A stretch of 64,000 nucleotides of DNA. Origin: Mermis nigrescens. Lineage: Eukaryota; Nematoda; Enoplea; Mermithida; Mermithidae. Position numbers and translations under genes: made by a program. Below the pieces are notes generated by a model, which was given only the letters and a program-made list of their open reading frames with translations, did not search any database and was not told where the DNA came from. Of the stretch, positions 1-12,080 are shown in pieces. Numbering within the stretch: position 1 is the stretch's first letter; every line of letters starts with the position of its first letter. The stretch lies in contig JAVLUZ010000271.1 of assembly GCA_036768485.1 (NCBI GenBank), positions 4,880,309-4,944,308 on the forward strand, read 5' to 3'.

Positions 1-104
1 AAAGGCGCACCTAACTTTGCGCTAGCCATTTACTACTGAATGGAGCAGTCGCTCATTATTTCTTTTCCTATGCCCACCCCAAGTATGTGTCATGCAATAA
101 TATT

Positions 105-215
105 TTCCTTGTCTGACCCCGGCCAGCCCCGGCCCCGGCCCCGGCCCCGGGCCGGGGCCGGGGATTTTTTTCCAGCCCCGGTACCGCCCCGGCCCCGGCC
201 AAAAAAGTCGCCCCG
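105..215. repeat. GC-rich CCCCGG simple-motif array (transposon-end type)
   Basis: Runs of CCCCGGCC and GGGGCCGGGG form a small inverted array in an AT-rich setting, inside the GGT intron or 3' region. The composition resembles the subterminal arrays of the element at 50762-51819, so this may be an eroded end of the same family. The open frame across it (40-270) is low-complexity Pro/Arg and not a gene. Confidence 0.6.
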
Positions 216-443
216 GTCGATCACTACATTACACACATATAAACACGCACATTCAAACCAGCGATCATGAATTAGTCACAATTTGAGCGAAAAAATGTAA
301 AAATAACAAACATAGAATAAATTATGAAAAAATTAAATTCTAACAAAATTTAATTAAAATACCAAGGAAAAAATAACAATTTAAAACAATCGGAAAATTA
401 AAAAATAAAATTATACAAAATTATGGGATAACTGACTAATCAC

Positions 444-585
444 CTAAATTAGGTGAAACTTCAAAGCCACTTTCGGCCAGTGCAATCACAGGGGCAAATA
501 AATCGTGCCACGGCAAATGGCCATGCATCTTATAGGCCCTGGACAAGCCGGGCAACAGTCCCGGTGCGCCCACGCTCAATCCTGG
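444..585 (-). CDS. GGT: GGT exon C (GLSVGAPGLLPGL ... LPWHDLF)
   Basis: The acceptor is TTTAAG|CC; the donor is TTTAG|GTGATT (phase 1). It follows exon B in phase 0, giving QKR-PGLSVGAPG. The HGHLPWHDLFAPVIALAESG segment matches the GGT block that usually reads YGRLPW..LFQP.I.LA..GF. The next exon would lie outside the window. Confidence 0.88.
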
Positions 586-3500
586 CTTAAATCGGAGCGA
601 TAATATTGAAAAAATAAAACACTACCAAAATACAAAAAAAAACGAAAAAAAAAACAAATGCAAAACAGAAACACAAAAAATAAGGATTGAATGGAACTTG
701 AAAGGGCGAAAAATAAAGGAAAAATTGTTAACAAAACACGAAATAATTATGCATATAATCGGTAAAGAAGCAGATAGAAAAAAATAGGAATCGTAAGCAA
801 AAATAATTTAATGAAAAGCAAAGTAGAGACTAATACTAGCAAAGTAAAAAGCCAACAATAAAAACATTCAGGAAAATCGAGCTGCTGTGAAAATTATTCA
901 CATAAGAATTGAAACCCAATATTTTCACTACTGACTAAGTTTTTGCTATTTTTATTTCATTTGAATTTGAAATAAATAAATAAAATAGTAAAAATGCTAA
1001 ACATCCAAGCAAACTGACTTTGCAATAATACTTGTCTGAAACATCAGTCGCATAGCTTTGGGGGATAGGGGGGACAAGTCTCCCCAGAATTTTAAAAGTA
1101 CGAGTATTTTTCAAGAGGATCCTCCAAAACTAAAAAATGGTCAAATTTGTAAAGCTCAACAGAAAGACCGCTTAAATTCGGGCGCTTTGCGCCTGCTTAT
1201 TTATGTACATACAGCATATTTTTTATATAATTCGAACACAGCTTAATGTTTTAATTCTTTTCTCAGTGCGGATATCTCGCTGTGGAGAGCTCAAAAATAC
1301 CATTATTTTTGCCTATCTACGAGTTGTTGCTGAGATATTCGACTTCAAAATCTTTGCCCCCACAAATTCAGGTCAGCTACGTCCCTGCGAAACAATATTA
1401 CACGAATTGTTTTTATTTTGTACACTCTTTTCTATAAGTTTCTTCTTATTTTCTATATTTTTGTATTTTGTTGTTGTACGATTTTTTAAATTAGCGTAGT
1501 TAGCGTTTACACTTCATTGTGTACATGTTTTTTTCAGAAATATTATTAGTTTGCTCTAAATAAACAGGTTATTTGTCATATATTATACCAATCTACTTTT
1601 AATAAGCTTTTCATTTTTGTGATTCAAAGGTTCATTTTTTGTTCAATTTTAGTTACATTTATTTTGTGCAACTGTAATTATATCGCGCCTAATTATTGAT
1701 AAAATCACGCAATTTTGTAGGTACCCGTTTTTGAAAAATATCATTTAAATCCGTCGAAGCTGCCGGAATAGCTTGCAGTATATCATTAGGGGCTTCTTCC
1801 CTAAAATCCAGCACTGTAGTAGCATGACTCGTGTTTCTATGATCATGAATTACGGCAAAGCCACCTCTGAAAATAGCAATTGTGAAAACTAACTCTTCTC
1901 ATTTAAACTTAAAACCTGCTGCATGACACTAAGCGGTGTAAACGAGTCCGTATGTTAAATATAAGCCAACCAAGTTTAAACACAAAATATCTTTCTTAAC
2001 TGATTTGTACTACACTATTTAATCTTTTCGATTTCTGCTGAGCATGCAAAAATAAGAAAATCGTGCATTTTTAAACAAAATTGGTTTACACTTCATATTT
2101 TAAAGCGTGTATTATATTTCCGATCAGTCGATACGCGCATTAATTGGCTTAAACGAAATTTAGGTTATTCTATATTATAGAAGAAAATTTAAGATTCAAA
2201 TACCAGCATATTAAGTTAATAATTGTTAAACTAAAGGAAAAAATATTTTGATGACAAGTCTGCCAAAAATACGTGTAAATCAATACGATTACTTAATGAG
2301 CAAATATAATAGCCCTGTATATTTACAATGTCTCACGTTTTCAATTGTTGGGACCACAAATTTTTTTATTATAAAATCCATTAATTCTATTATAGTGTTC
2401 CTCCATCGCTTTGTTTCTAATAAAATAAGGGACTGCGTAAATTAATTGGATAAATTCAAGCTTAAAATTAATATCCGGCATCATTCATGTCCCGTCTTCA
2501 GATTGTAAATTTAAAAAATACAGTCAAATGCGATTATTCATTAATTTCATGCGTTTCGCGCCAAATTCCTGTGTAAACGTTCTAATTTTAGAGCGGTTTA
2601 CTAATGTTCTTATTGAAATAGTGATAAAGAACGTTTCATTCTCTAGGCGAATGATCTTTGGTCCGTACAAACACTTTTCCGCTTCAAGAATTTTCTGTTT
2701 ATATTCTGAAGAGAGGTATTTTCTGCATGTTGTTTTGTCCTAAGTGAGAATCCCTGCACAACTAATTTTTCGTGTTATGTATGTATTTACAAGGTTTTAC
2801 GCTGTGCTATCTTGCTCGTATCCTCCTTCCATTGCATTAGCATAAAACTCTAGAAAAACTTGTATTTTTGCAACTTTGTCTTTAGATGCCAATAGCTTAA
2901 GATGCTATCCAGGTATAACATGAATGCATTATATTCCTTGGTAGGTATAGTGTATATGTATTGTACAGGCTCAGCTAAAAACACGACCCCAGCACATCTG
3001 TGTTCATAAGCCCACCCCCCCTCCGCTTAAAAATGGCTGGGTGCTTAGGTTATCTCCCACCCGGAAATCCAGCCGTTACAAGTATGTATCGGGGTAAGGA
3101 GTATTATATACTCACCCTCAAGGGCGGACATGTAACAGGGCGATGGAGGATTTTCCACCCAAAGTTGATCGTCCCCCCATACCCCAAAGTCAGAAAAATT
3201 TTGACCTCCACCCCCGATTTTTGGGAAAATTTGCGATTTTTGACCGTTTTCAGGTGTTTTCCGGCCGTTTTTGACCAAAAATTGGAGGTCATTCATCCCC
3301 TCCCTACAACTGGCCGGGGACCCCCCTCCCAAAATTTTGAGCCGTTACATGTAAACTCAAGGGTCAGGTAGACAGGTAATGTCCGACGATTTCGAATGAG
3401 CTAAGAGAAAATTTCTGTAGCGTTTTTGATAAGCAGCAATGTTAAAATTTAATAATTTAATGTGCTGTTTACATAGAATGCGCGCAAAATTGTGCCAAAA

Positions 3501-5569
3501 CGGTCTGAAAAAAATCACAATTTCTCGCGGAATTTACTAATTTCTATATATTGTTTGGTTTTAAACACGATAAAATGCAGATAAAGTGGACTAAAAATGC
3601 TTTAAAATGGGGCCATACCACGCAAAAGCGTTTTAGTGTACTGGATTTTGACCATTTTCTATATTTGACTAGCGAAAGAAATCATGAACACTAAATTTAC
3701 TAGTCTGAATTTCTGGGATTTGTATCTTCCTTCGACCCTGACATGCTATTGCAACGTAATTTCATAATTTTTATTTCATTTGTAAGATCAATTTCTGAAA
3801 ATTTCGCTGCTTTACGGCAATTGCATTAATGGGCTTCTATAAATTGCGCCAAGTAAACTAATACTAGAAGTAATAACACCAATTTGGGTCTACAAAAGCC
3901 CATCTGCCTAAATTTCATGAATTGCTCTCTGCTCTCGATAGGGCGATCATTTGAAGCCCGGCTGTAGATGCGTCCTTTAGTAATCAACGATTTCGCTGAC
4001 GTCAAAAAAAATTTAACTTTTCGCATAAAATCGTCAAAGATTAAAAATTTTGGGAAAACTGCACCAAAAAAAATTGAAATCAAAGTAGACGACAGGAAAC
4101 GGCGAAAAACGCTGTTCAAGCAAAACTCTAAAGCACCCGAATCACTCGAATAAAGCAAAACACCGAAAAAGTTAAAACATTCGACTTTACAGACTTACAT
4201 ATATGGTTACCATACATTCCCATAGGGGTGTGAGGGGGGTATTACTCCCACCTCAGGGTCCGAGACGTGAATCACTGTCGGACGATTTTGAGCTATCAAA
4301 CATTTTCTGCATGATTTTTGGGTATAAAAGCGCCGACTAATACATTTCTGTTTTGTTTACCCATAAAATACCTAGAATGAAGTTAATGATCTAAAAGTCT
4401 AAATTTTTGATGAATTCTTATATTTTTTACTTACAAAAGCAACGAAACTAGTCAGAATGGTACAAAAAGTACTTAAAATGCAGTTTTTTTACATTGAAAC
4501 GTGCTATATAGGACGTTTTAGCCATTTTTCATATTTGACCTGCAAAAAAGGCTAGACTCTTAATTAAATGGTCCCAAATTTTGGTATTTCACCCCTGGAC
4601 TTTCGACCTTGGGAAACTATGATGGTTACATACAAAATAAGCTGAAATAACAATAAGTAAATTTTGCCATATAAAGCCCAAAATAAACGAGACCGATTAT
4701 TGATGTCTGATTTATAGCAAGAGCAATTCAAAATTGTGCATAGCTGCAGGGTGTTTAAAAAACGGTACCGCACTGGAAAGGGTACATATATACATTGTAA
4801 CGTAAAATTAAACAAGAAATCGCAACTATGTAAGAGGCCAATCTAATCCGATAAACATTTGTCTAAAATTTTTTCACATGTAAAACATTTCTACAAAATC
4901 CAGCGCTTTTCTCCAAAAACTGCACGGCACGAGTTTTGGCGCAAAACTTATGTGTAAAATGATTACATTGAAAAGCTCCTACTAGTTTTTCGTAGAAAAA
5001 CCATTTTTATGGGATACATTTCATTTGACTGAATTATCTGCAGTATTCGCTGCAAAATCAAATTTTATTGAGTAACTTAGCGTGATATTGGACTAAAAAT
5101 GTCCTGTGTAAAGCGTACCACTCCGAACATTAAAAATGAAGAACAGAACAGCTAAAAATATCGAAAAATATTCCCAAGGCTATTCTTATCATGAATAATC
5201 ACACATGGGCGCGGTTGGAGCTGGGGTTTACATCTCAAGAGTCCAAAATTTCCCTGCAGATTACGGTAGATCCCCATAATTTAATTTTCGATATACTTTT
5301 TCGATTTTTGCAAGTTTTGAGACCCAATCAGAGCCCCCAAACTCGGTTGCTGCCTATTTAAAGTAGCAAGACACTTTACACAGTAATTTTTGTAATTGTA
5401 CAGTCATCAAGTAATACCCTCCGATGCCAGTGCCGTATGGTTCGACTAGGCCAAGGCACAACGTCGTTGTGATAGCCGCGTCCATTGCATTGCCACCCTT
5501 TTTAAGCATCTTAACACCCAAGGAGGAACAAAGTTCTGAGGGACTCGACACACCACCGTGTGGTGGATT
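444..5569 (-). CDS. GGT: Gamma-glutamyltranspeptidase (glutathione hydrolase), three internal exons, partial gene
   Basis: Three exons at 5569..5418, 1866..1725 and 585..444 join in matching phases (2 then 0) and read as the N-terminal half of the large GGT subunit. The first ends in GTGIGG, the second completes GGGFAVIHDHR and carries LDFREEAP, and the third carries PGLSVGAPGLLPGL and HLPWHDLF. In GGTs the Arg of the FRE(T/E)AP block binds the gamma-glutamyl carboxylate. The family cleaves extracellular glutathione at the cell surface. The catalytic Thr of the small subunit and all later exons lie beyond position 1. The 5' exon(s) with the membrane anchor were not found above 5569. I see no stop codon or frameshift in the three exons, so the gene looks intact. 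The family call is strong; which GGT paralogue it is cannot be decided. Confidence 0.9.
586..1724. other. GGT intron, no other gene seen
   Basis: AT-rich intronic sequence. A short hairpin (GGGCGCTTTGCGCCTG) near 1180 belongs to the dispersed GGCGC-TTC-GCGCC hairpin set. Open frames at 1058-1246 and 1203-1499 have no recognisable domain and are regarded as chance. Confidence 0.5.
1725..1866 (-). CDS. GGT: GGT exon B (GGFAVIHD ... DFREEAP)
   Basis: The acceptor is TTTTCAG|A; the donor is CGG|GTACCT (phase 0). The exon encodes GGFAVIHDHR, then LDFREEAPNDIL, the GGT substrate-binding block. It has no long ORF of its own and was found by translating the reverse strand. Confidence 0.88.
1867..5417. 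other. GGT intron filled with old repeats
   Basis: Two diverged copies of one repeat occur at about 3375-3830 and 4275-4620. They share a GTCGGACGATTT start, a block about a scattered ATATTTGACY motif and an ending near TTCGACC-TG. A third partial match lies near 16200-16330. At 3040-3360 a C-rich block has GAGCCGTTACAAGTA-type sequence repeated at both ends. No protein domain is visible in any of the overlapping frames here. Confidence 0.5.
5418..5569 (-). CDS. GGT: GGT exon A (GGNAMDAAI ... GTGIGG)
   Basis: The acceptor is ATATTACAG before AAT; the donor is GG|GTATTA (phase 2). The exon encodes VSSPSELCSSLGVKMLKKGG, then NAMDAAI and VEPYGTGIGG, which is the highly conserved start of the GGT fold. 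An open frame continues past the donor to about 5354. Splicing at 5418 is preferred because it restores the GIGGGGF motif with exon B. Confidence 0.9.
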
Positions 5570-7177
5570 CTGTAATATTTGTAAGGGTCAAAGGGAAGAA
5601 AATGATAGCTTTTAATTTGTATCGTTTTTAATACTTTCGAAATTCTATGTTGATTTAATCTTTCGCGTTTATGCTTTGAATTCCATTAAAATTGTTAGAT
5701 TTAATCACAACATGAATTATTTTAAATCTTCCAATAATTCTTAATTATAATTTCTTTTATTCTAAATTTTATGTGCTTTTTTAGTCTAATTTTCATTTAA
5801 TTTCATTCAATGCATTTTCTCTAATTTCATAGAACGCCCTTGTAATAATTATTTTAATGTCGGTATAATATTTCTGAATGCACTTTTTTGGAAGCATCTG
5901 TTTAAGCTTTACAAATAAGTTGTTAATAATATAGTGTAAACCATTTTAAACTACCAGCGTCACAGAATAAAAATCACCTGCGAATCACCGATGATTATCT
6001 CAACAATCAAGCCAACAGTAATGAAAAATGAAGCGAGTATAAATATTAAAATGATGAGCTGAGGCCTTCGGCCTTTGGACGGAATGTCATAATTTATATA
6101 ATAATATGTCTACCGTCTAAGGAAGACAATATTAAGTCGACGGATTAATTGGTATAAAAAAAGATAGAAAAAATCCCATCCAAAGTCGGCAGTCTGTGCA
6201 AAAAATGGGCTTGTCATTTCAGCTAAAAAAGGATACTATCCAGCCAAAGATCGCTGACGCATACCCCACATGAAATTTTGAGCCGTTAAACATTTGATTT
6301 TTTATTTCACATATTCACCACATAAAATAGCGCATACAAATGACTAAGAACTAAGTTTACAACAGATTAAAAAGTTTGCATCGAACAAAGTTTGGTCTTT
6401 CAAAATCGACAGTCTTTATTGATCTTCTGACTATTTATGAACGGCAGCTTTTTACAGAAATTATTAAAGCGATTTTGAATACCTACGTCACTAAAAGAGT
6501 CCAATTTTGATTACACGCTTATATACATGATCTTAGGGGCGGGGTTCCCCTTAGAAAATATTTCAAGCCCCTTATCAGAAATTGCGATTTTACGGAGGAT
6601 CGCTGAAAAATTTCAGACAGGGTGCTGTTTTTTTAACACAGTGTCAAATTTTCGGCACTTTGCGCATATACACCTACTCATTTTTTAACTATATGTCAAA
6701 CTCTTCGATTTTTCGAACGCTCTAGAAAGAGCCTCGTAAGAAACGGCAAAAAAAAATTACGTTTTTAACGCTAATCCACCGTTTTTGAGCCAAAAATGCA
6801 CTTTAAAATTTCACCCTACCCCTCCCAGATTACCCAAGCTGTGAACGTCTGGTTTTGGTTATATATCGGCAAACAAAATAGGCATTTTATCATTGCAACG
6901 TAACTCAAGTTTCTGCTTATTTGACGCTTAGGTTTAGGCTCAGTATAAATCTGGTAGGGATTTTCCGGCTCCAGGCTTTCGAATAAGTCGGTACCGGTTC
7001 TTAGAAAATCAAAATCTCGGTTCCGGTTCCGGTCCTGGTTCTTTCAAAAGTTGGAAGCGATGGTTCCGGTTCTCAGACTTAGGAATTGGCGATTCAGGTT
7101 CCGGTTCTCGGTTCCTATAAGTGAGCTTAGACTTTATACATGTGATTTTTTTCGAAAATATTGATAGAAAATATTAT
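5570..7177. other. Intergenic or upstream GGT sequence with no recognised gene
   Basis: AT-rich. It contains a short hairpin AGGCCTTCGGCCTT at about 6061 and a CCGGTTC-rich simple-motif stretch at 6975-7115, comparable to other transposon-end arrays in the window. The first coding exon of the GGT gene could lie here or further right, but I could not identify it. Confidence 0.4.
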
Positions 7178-7185
7178 GTGGAAAT

Positions 7186-8005
7186 TAGGGATGCACTCGA
7201 TATATCGGCCTGTTTTTAAGATATCGGTATCAGCCATTATCGGCCAGTTTTTAGCCGATTATTTCAAAATTTCTGGAATTTTAGAAGAAAGTGGATATTT
7301 GGCATGAAAATTCAAAAAACTAATGCCTATATCAAATGAAACTTTACTAAAAAACGTATTTCACAATATTTTCACTTACTCACATAATTGACATGAAGAA
7401 TCAAGACCACAGTGCAGCATTTCCTTTCAAAATGCTAGTTTCTTCTACAATGTTCGGCTTTATCAATTTCGGTGAAGATCTGCTATGCTAATAGCCTTGC
7501 TGCCAAATGTGAATTTTGAAAAATGAAAACTCGGATTATTTCTTAGAGCCCGAAAACACTCCGTCAAAAAACTCCCATCACTTGATTGAGCATAAGACCG
7601 AAAACTCCCCAAAAAAAGTTGAAAAACTCCAAAAATAGAGGAGAAACTCCCAACCTGGCAACAGTGTATGCTCATTTTACACAATAACAGTTAGTATAGT
7701 AAATAAGGTATCCCATCCACAAGCATCATGCAGTCAAACTGCATTTCCAAAACATGAAATCATATTTGTATGATTGATATTGTAGTACCGTAATTAACTT
7801 TCAGGATCATGAGGCATGACTGCACAATTTGTGAAATAACTGAGGGACTACATCTTTCAATCCTGCATGTACTATGATTCTTTATATTGGTCGATATATC
7901 GGCTAAAATATCGGCCATGATTCTGCCGATATATCGGCCGCCGATATATCGGCCAACCCATATCGGCCAACCCATATTGGCCTAACCCATATCGGTGCAT
8001 CCCTA
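7186..8005. mobile_element. hAT-like non-autonomous element, TIR TAGGGATGCAC
   Basis: The 820-bp element starts TAGGGATGCACTCGATAT and ends ATATCGGTGCATCCCTA, so it has inverted termini. It is flanked by GTGGAAAT (7178-7185) and GTGAAAAT (8006-8013), an 8-bp target duplication with one mismatch. Both ends carry arrays of ATATCGGCC. The 8-bp duplication and TAGGGATG-type termini are typical of hAT elements. It encodes no transposase; small frames at 7463-7684 and 7760-7975 lack domains. Confidence 0.8.
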
Positions 8006-8013
8006 GTGAAAAT

Positions 8014-9354
8014 CCAATGAAGAGCACCTATATGATTTTCTAATTAAGAATTTAGGCGGCAAAGCAATGAAACAAAACATTAAACGCTAGCTTCAAATTC
8101 ATAGAAGTCTTTCATATAAAATTTACTTCATCTGTCTATATTTAAAAAGAGGTTGACGCGGCGCATATACAACTGCGAAGGCTAGAGTTATATTTTAACT
8201 GAATCCTTCGTCGCATAAATGAATAGAATCAGCAAAGTAACGTCAGTTACTCAGCAGTAAACAACACCTTTGCTTTTTGAAGACATTTAAGATCCATAAT
8301 TGGTACCAAGGAATGATCTAAGCCTGAGTCTAGTAGGGCAAAAATTGCGGAGCAGCTTTTGCTCCATCTTTGTCTTAGGCTTAGATCATCATTAGCAGCA
8401 ATCTAAAGCCTCAAACAGCTATAAAAGGTAATTAGGAAACAGCAATTATCGGACTGCTTGCTAATCATCAGGAGCAGCGCTATGAACCCAAGACTTGCAC
8501 AGGAACCAATTTTGCAATATGCAAATTAACCTAATTTGCATAACACACAAATTAAGCTAATTTGCATATGACGGGTTTCAGCTGCAAGTTTTAGGGTTCC
8601 TGGCAATGCTCGTGATGATTAGAAACCCGAAAGTTAATGTTTCAAAAAAGAATGAAAAATCACAAATGACGAAATTTTTCCGCTTATTTTTTGGCGCAAT
8701 ACCTATTTGACTTTGAGGCATTTTCCGGACTTATGTTTGCGGCTGAAAATCGAGTTTGAAAATCTAAAAAAATCTAGTTTTAAATCCAAATGGAAAATCT
8801 CAAACCGCACCCCTCAACTCGTAGCTGAGTGTCCTGCATTCTGTCGATTCGACCCGACTTGCAGGTCGGGTTTTTGAGTCAGGTCGGGTATTCGAGCCCC
8901 AATGGCATGGCCAAGCCAGAGGGAAGGAGGAGGGGGAATTCACCCTATGTGGAAAATTTTGACACGTTTCAGATCTGAGCAATATAGTTGCATGTTGTTC
9001 TGCGACAGAAAATCGAAAAATTAGGCGCTTTGCGCCAATGTCTTCTATATTTTAGTTATAAGCATTTCCTGTCAAAAACGTAAAAATATTTCGAAAAAAA
9101 TAATTTGTTTTATTGCCTAAATAGTACATGATGATGTGAAATGCCCAAAAAATAGGTTATTTAATGGCCTCTCATCTTCCACTACGGAAAAATCTGACTA
9201 AGACTATGTGTACCATATTTTAGTACATAAAAATTTGCATGTACAAGATATACAAAGACTTTTGGGGACCATCTTTGTACATTTACAAAGGGACCTTGTA
9301 CAAAAAACACTGTTTTTGGATTCCTCTCCCTAATGAAAAGCCTCACCGCCAGTG
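8014..9354. other. Intergenic sequence with two hairpin patches
   Basis: At 8313-8389 ATGATCTAAGCCT and its exact complement flank an inner GGAGCA/TGCTCC hairpin. At about 8518-8568 palindromic ATGCAAATTA...TAATTTGCAT copies occur. GTCGGGT motifs repeat at 8850-8890. A GGCGCTTTGCGCC hairpin lies near 9025. No gene is supported. Confidence 0.45.
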
Positions 9355-9362
9355 TATGTAAA

Positions 9363-11292
9363 CAGGGATGGAAAAAACCCAGATTTGAAAATTTCGAACT
9401 TTGGGTTTTTGGGTTTTTTGTGGGTTTTTGGTTTTTTTGGGTTTTTTGGGTTTTTTTAGGGTTTTTTTAACTTCTAGCTCGAGCTATATGATAGTAGCTG
9501 AGAATACTTCAACAGCTTCAAGACACAAAACAAAACTAGTAAACAACAACTTTATTCAGCTTATACATAAAATTCAACAACAAAATTGGTCATACACAAG
9601 CACAATCCATGCCACATACCTATACATATGTATGCATCTGTCTCTTAAATGCTCAGTCAGACACTAGGATTTAGCCAACAGAACAGATGCATTGGATCTA
9701 GCTCTCAAAAAATTATTGAAAATTCAGCTGGCTCATAATCCTTCTCCTGTAAAATTAAATTTTATCTTTGCATACAAACGCTTACAAAAAAATGGATTTT
9801 TAATAAAATCCTCATTGTACAAATGAAACAAGAACAGAATATTAATAGGTATATGTGACTGTAGTCCTTTCCATCCATCACTGTAGTATCCCCTTAGAAT
9901 AGTTAAGAATAGTTTGGGATAGAATAGTTTATTGGCTGAATTACATGGACAAGACATGTTACAACAAATACCAATACAATAATGCAAAGAATCATTAAAT
10001 GAGCAATTTTAGGAAAGGAATTGTCAATAAATGCAAAAAATAACGCGAAATGAGTGAGTTGGTATGTAAGTAAAGCCAAGGCGTACAGGCAATGCACTTA
10101 CATACGCCCCTTAAGAAATTCTAATAAATTAAGCTTTGAAACCAAAAGCCTAAACTGTTTAAAATTTCTGCAATCAATAATACATTGTGGCAATGTATTC
10201 CAAATTCTAGCCACCCTGTTTGCAAAATCGTTCTTTCTACAATCCAAATGAGATTTTCTAATATGCAACTTTATGTCGTTATCTGACCTAGTGCCCCTGT
10301 TAGGTGCAAATTCGAAAAATCTGAAACAGAAAGCAACTGTCCCTTAATTATCCTAAAAGCAAAAGTAAGGTCAAAATAGATACGCCGTGTTTCGAGTCTT
10401 TCAAGATCTAACAAATTCAATCGTTTGCTATAAGACAAATCCTGCTGTTGATGCCGCCAAAGTATTCGTTTTGTAAATTTACATTGAACATTTTCAATTT
10501 GGTTGATGTCTTTTATCAGGTAAGGATTCCACACCACCATGCTATACTCTAGTATCAGTCTTGCATAAACTTTAAATTCTTTCAACATCAAATCAATATT
10601 TCTGGAAATAAAAGTTTTTTGTATCAAAGAAGCAACTCTGAAGCTTTAGATGCAATATCTCACACAATGAATGCTAGAGGACAGGTCATTACTAACAAAA
10701 GCTCCTAAGCCCTTGATAGAAGCTTCTGCATCAGCTAGATCTTTTAAGAAAAGGTTATAGATGTTTTTAGGGTTGCCATATCCCAAATACAAGGTTGCAC
10801 ATTTGTCATAACCTTCCTCTTCATCGCAATCGTGCTCTGTGGACAGAATGAAAAATTGGGCAGAGCAATTTTTAAATGCATAATATTAAAATTTCTTCAT
10901 AAATTCTGCTCTGCTTCAAGAAAAAAACAAAAAATTTGCCATATTAGTAGAAAAATCCATGCCACATTGCCACATAGCCTTTGTTGGGCGGCTTTTCCTC
11001 ATTTGAAAAGTATATACTATCAGAGAAAAACAGCAACAGGAAGGAGGAGAGGATGAGAATGGATGGACACTTAACCTCGTGCATCGCACCGCAAGCAATT
11101 GTAAAAGGAACAACCATGATACAAAAAACATTGACAACACACAGTAATTAATTCCATTACAAATAAATTCTTAACCTGTGGATAAAAAACCCAAAAAACC
11201 CAAAAACCCAAAACCAACGATTTCTTGCACTCCAAAAATCCACAAAAAACCCAAAAAACTCAAGTTCAAAAAACCCAGCCTTGCCAACCCTG
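9363..11292. mobile_element. hAT-type MITE copy 1 (TIR CAGGGTTGG), interrupted by a retrotransposon fragment
   Basis: It begins CAGGGATGGAAAAAACCC and ends AACCCTG. The duplication TATGTAAA is exact at 9355-9362 and 11293-11300. Both ends have GGGTTTTTTGGG-type arrays in inverted orientation. Interior sequence matches copy 2 closely, including the block containing CAGCTTCAAGRCACAAAACA. Two extra insertions make it longer than copy 2: a non-LTR piece at 9896-10815 and about 250 bp at 10832-11085. It has no coding capacity of its own. Confidence 0.88.
9896..10815 (-). mobile_element. 5'-truncated non-LTR retrotransposon (CR1/jockey type), 3' end of RT ORF
   Basis: The minus-strand frame 10627-10271 encodes FKVYARLILEYSMVVWNPYL, IENVQCKFTKRI and LNLLDLERLETRRIYFD. 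This is the C-terminal thumb-side segment of reverse transcriptase ORFs in jockey/CR1-type elements (usually Y..YVRP.LEY...VW.P, IE.VQ..FT..I, L.L..LE.RR...DL). The 3' end (low coordinate) carries repeated CTATTCT motifs, typical of the simple 3' tails of such elements. The undisturbed site is visible in copy 2 as CCCCTTCCTCTTC, giving a short CCTT duplication. It is truncated and dead. Confidence 0.8.
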
Positions 11293-11301
11293 TATGTAAA
11301 G

Positions 11302-12080
11302 CAGGGTTGGAAAAAACCTGGATTTGAAAATTTCGAATTTGGGGTTTTTGGGTTTTTTGGGTTTTGTGGGTTTTTTGGTTTTTAAGGGGTTTTCTATAGG
11401 ATTTTTTATAAAAATTCTAGCTCGAGCTATAGATAGTAGCTGAGAATACTTCAACAGCTTCAAGGCACAAAACAGAACAAGTAAACAACAACTTTATTCA
11501 GCTAATACACAAACTTCAACGAACAAAATTGGTCATTCACAAGCACAATCCATGCCACATACCTACACATATGCATCTGCCTTTTAAATGCTCAGTCAGA
11601 CACTAGGATTTAGCCAACAGAACAGATGCATTGAATCTAGCTCTCAAAAAATTATTGAAAATTCAGCAGGCTCATAATACTTCTCCTGTAAAATTAAATT
11701 TTATCTTTGCATACAAACGCTTACGACAAAAATGGATTTTTAATAAAATCCTCATTGTACAAATGAAACAAGAACAGCATATTAATAGGTATATGTGACT
11801 GTAATCTTATCCATCCATCACTGTAGTATCCCCTTCCTCTTCATCGCAATCGAGTTCAAAATCAGCTAACATGGAATCACAAAGCAATTGTAAAAGGAAC
11901 AACCATGATACGAAAAACATTGACAATACACAGTATTTGATTCCATTACAAATAAATTCTTAACCTGTGGATAAAAAACCCAAAAAAACCCAAACCCAAC
12001 GATTTCTTGCACCAAAAAAACCCACAACAAACCCAAAAAAAACCCAAGTTCAAAAGAGAACCCAGCCTTTGCCAACCCTG
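11302..12080. mobile_element. hAT-type MITE copy 2 (TIR CAGGGTTGG)
   Basis: The 779-bp element starts CAGGGTTGGAAAAAACC and ends GCCAACCCTG, with exact 8-bp duplications ATGTAAAG at 11294-11301 and 12081-12088. Terminal GGGTTTTTGGG arrays match copy 1. Only nine bases separate it from copy 1, and the two duplications overlap by seven bases. Confidence 0.9.

Noticed and set aside
3000..3371. 123-codon plus frame and its antisense 95-codon frame
   Set aside because: Both cover a C-rich interspersed repeat; no family resemblance.
8840..8900. TTCGAGCCCC near 8893 as a tRNA T-arm
   Set aside because: No matching acceptor, D or anticodon stems; the stretch is a GTCGGGT repeat.
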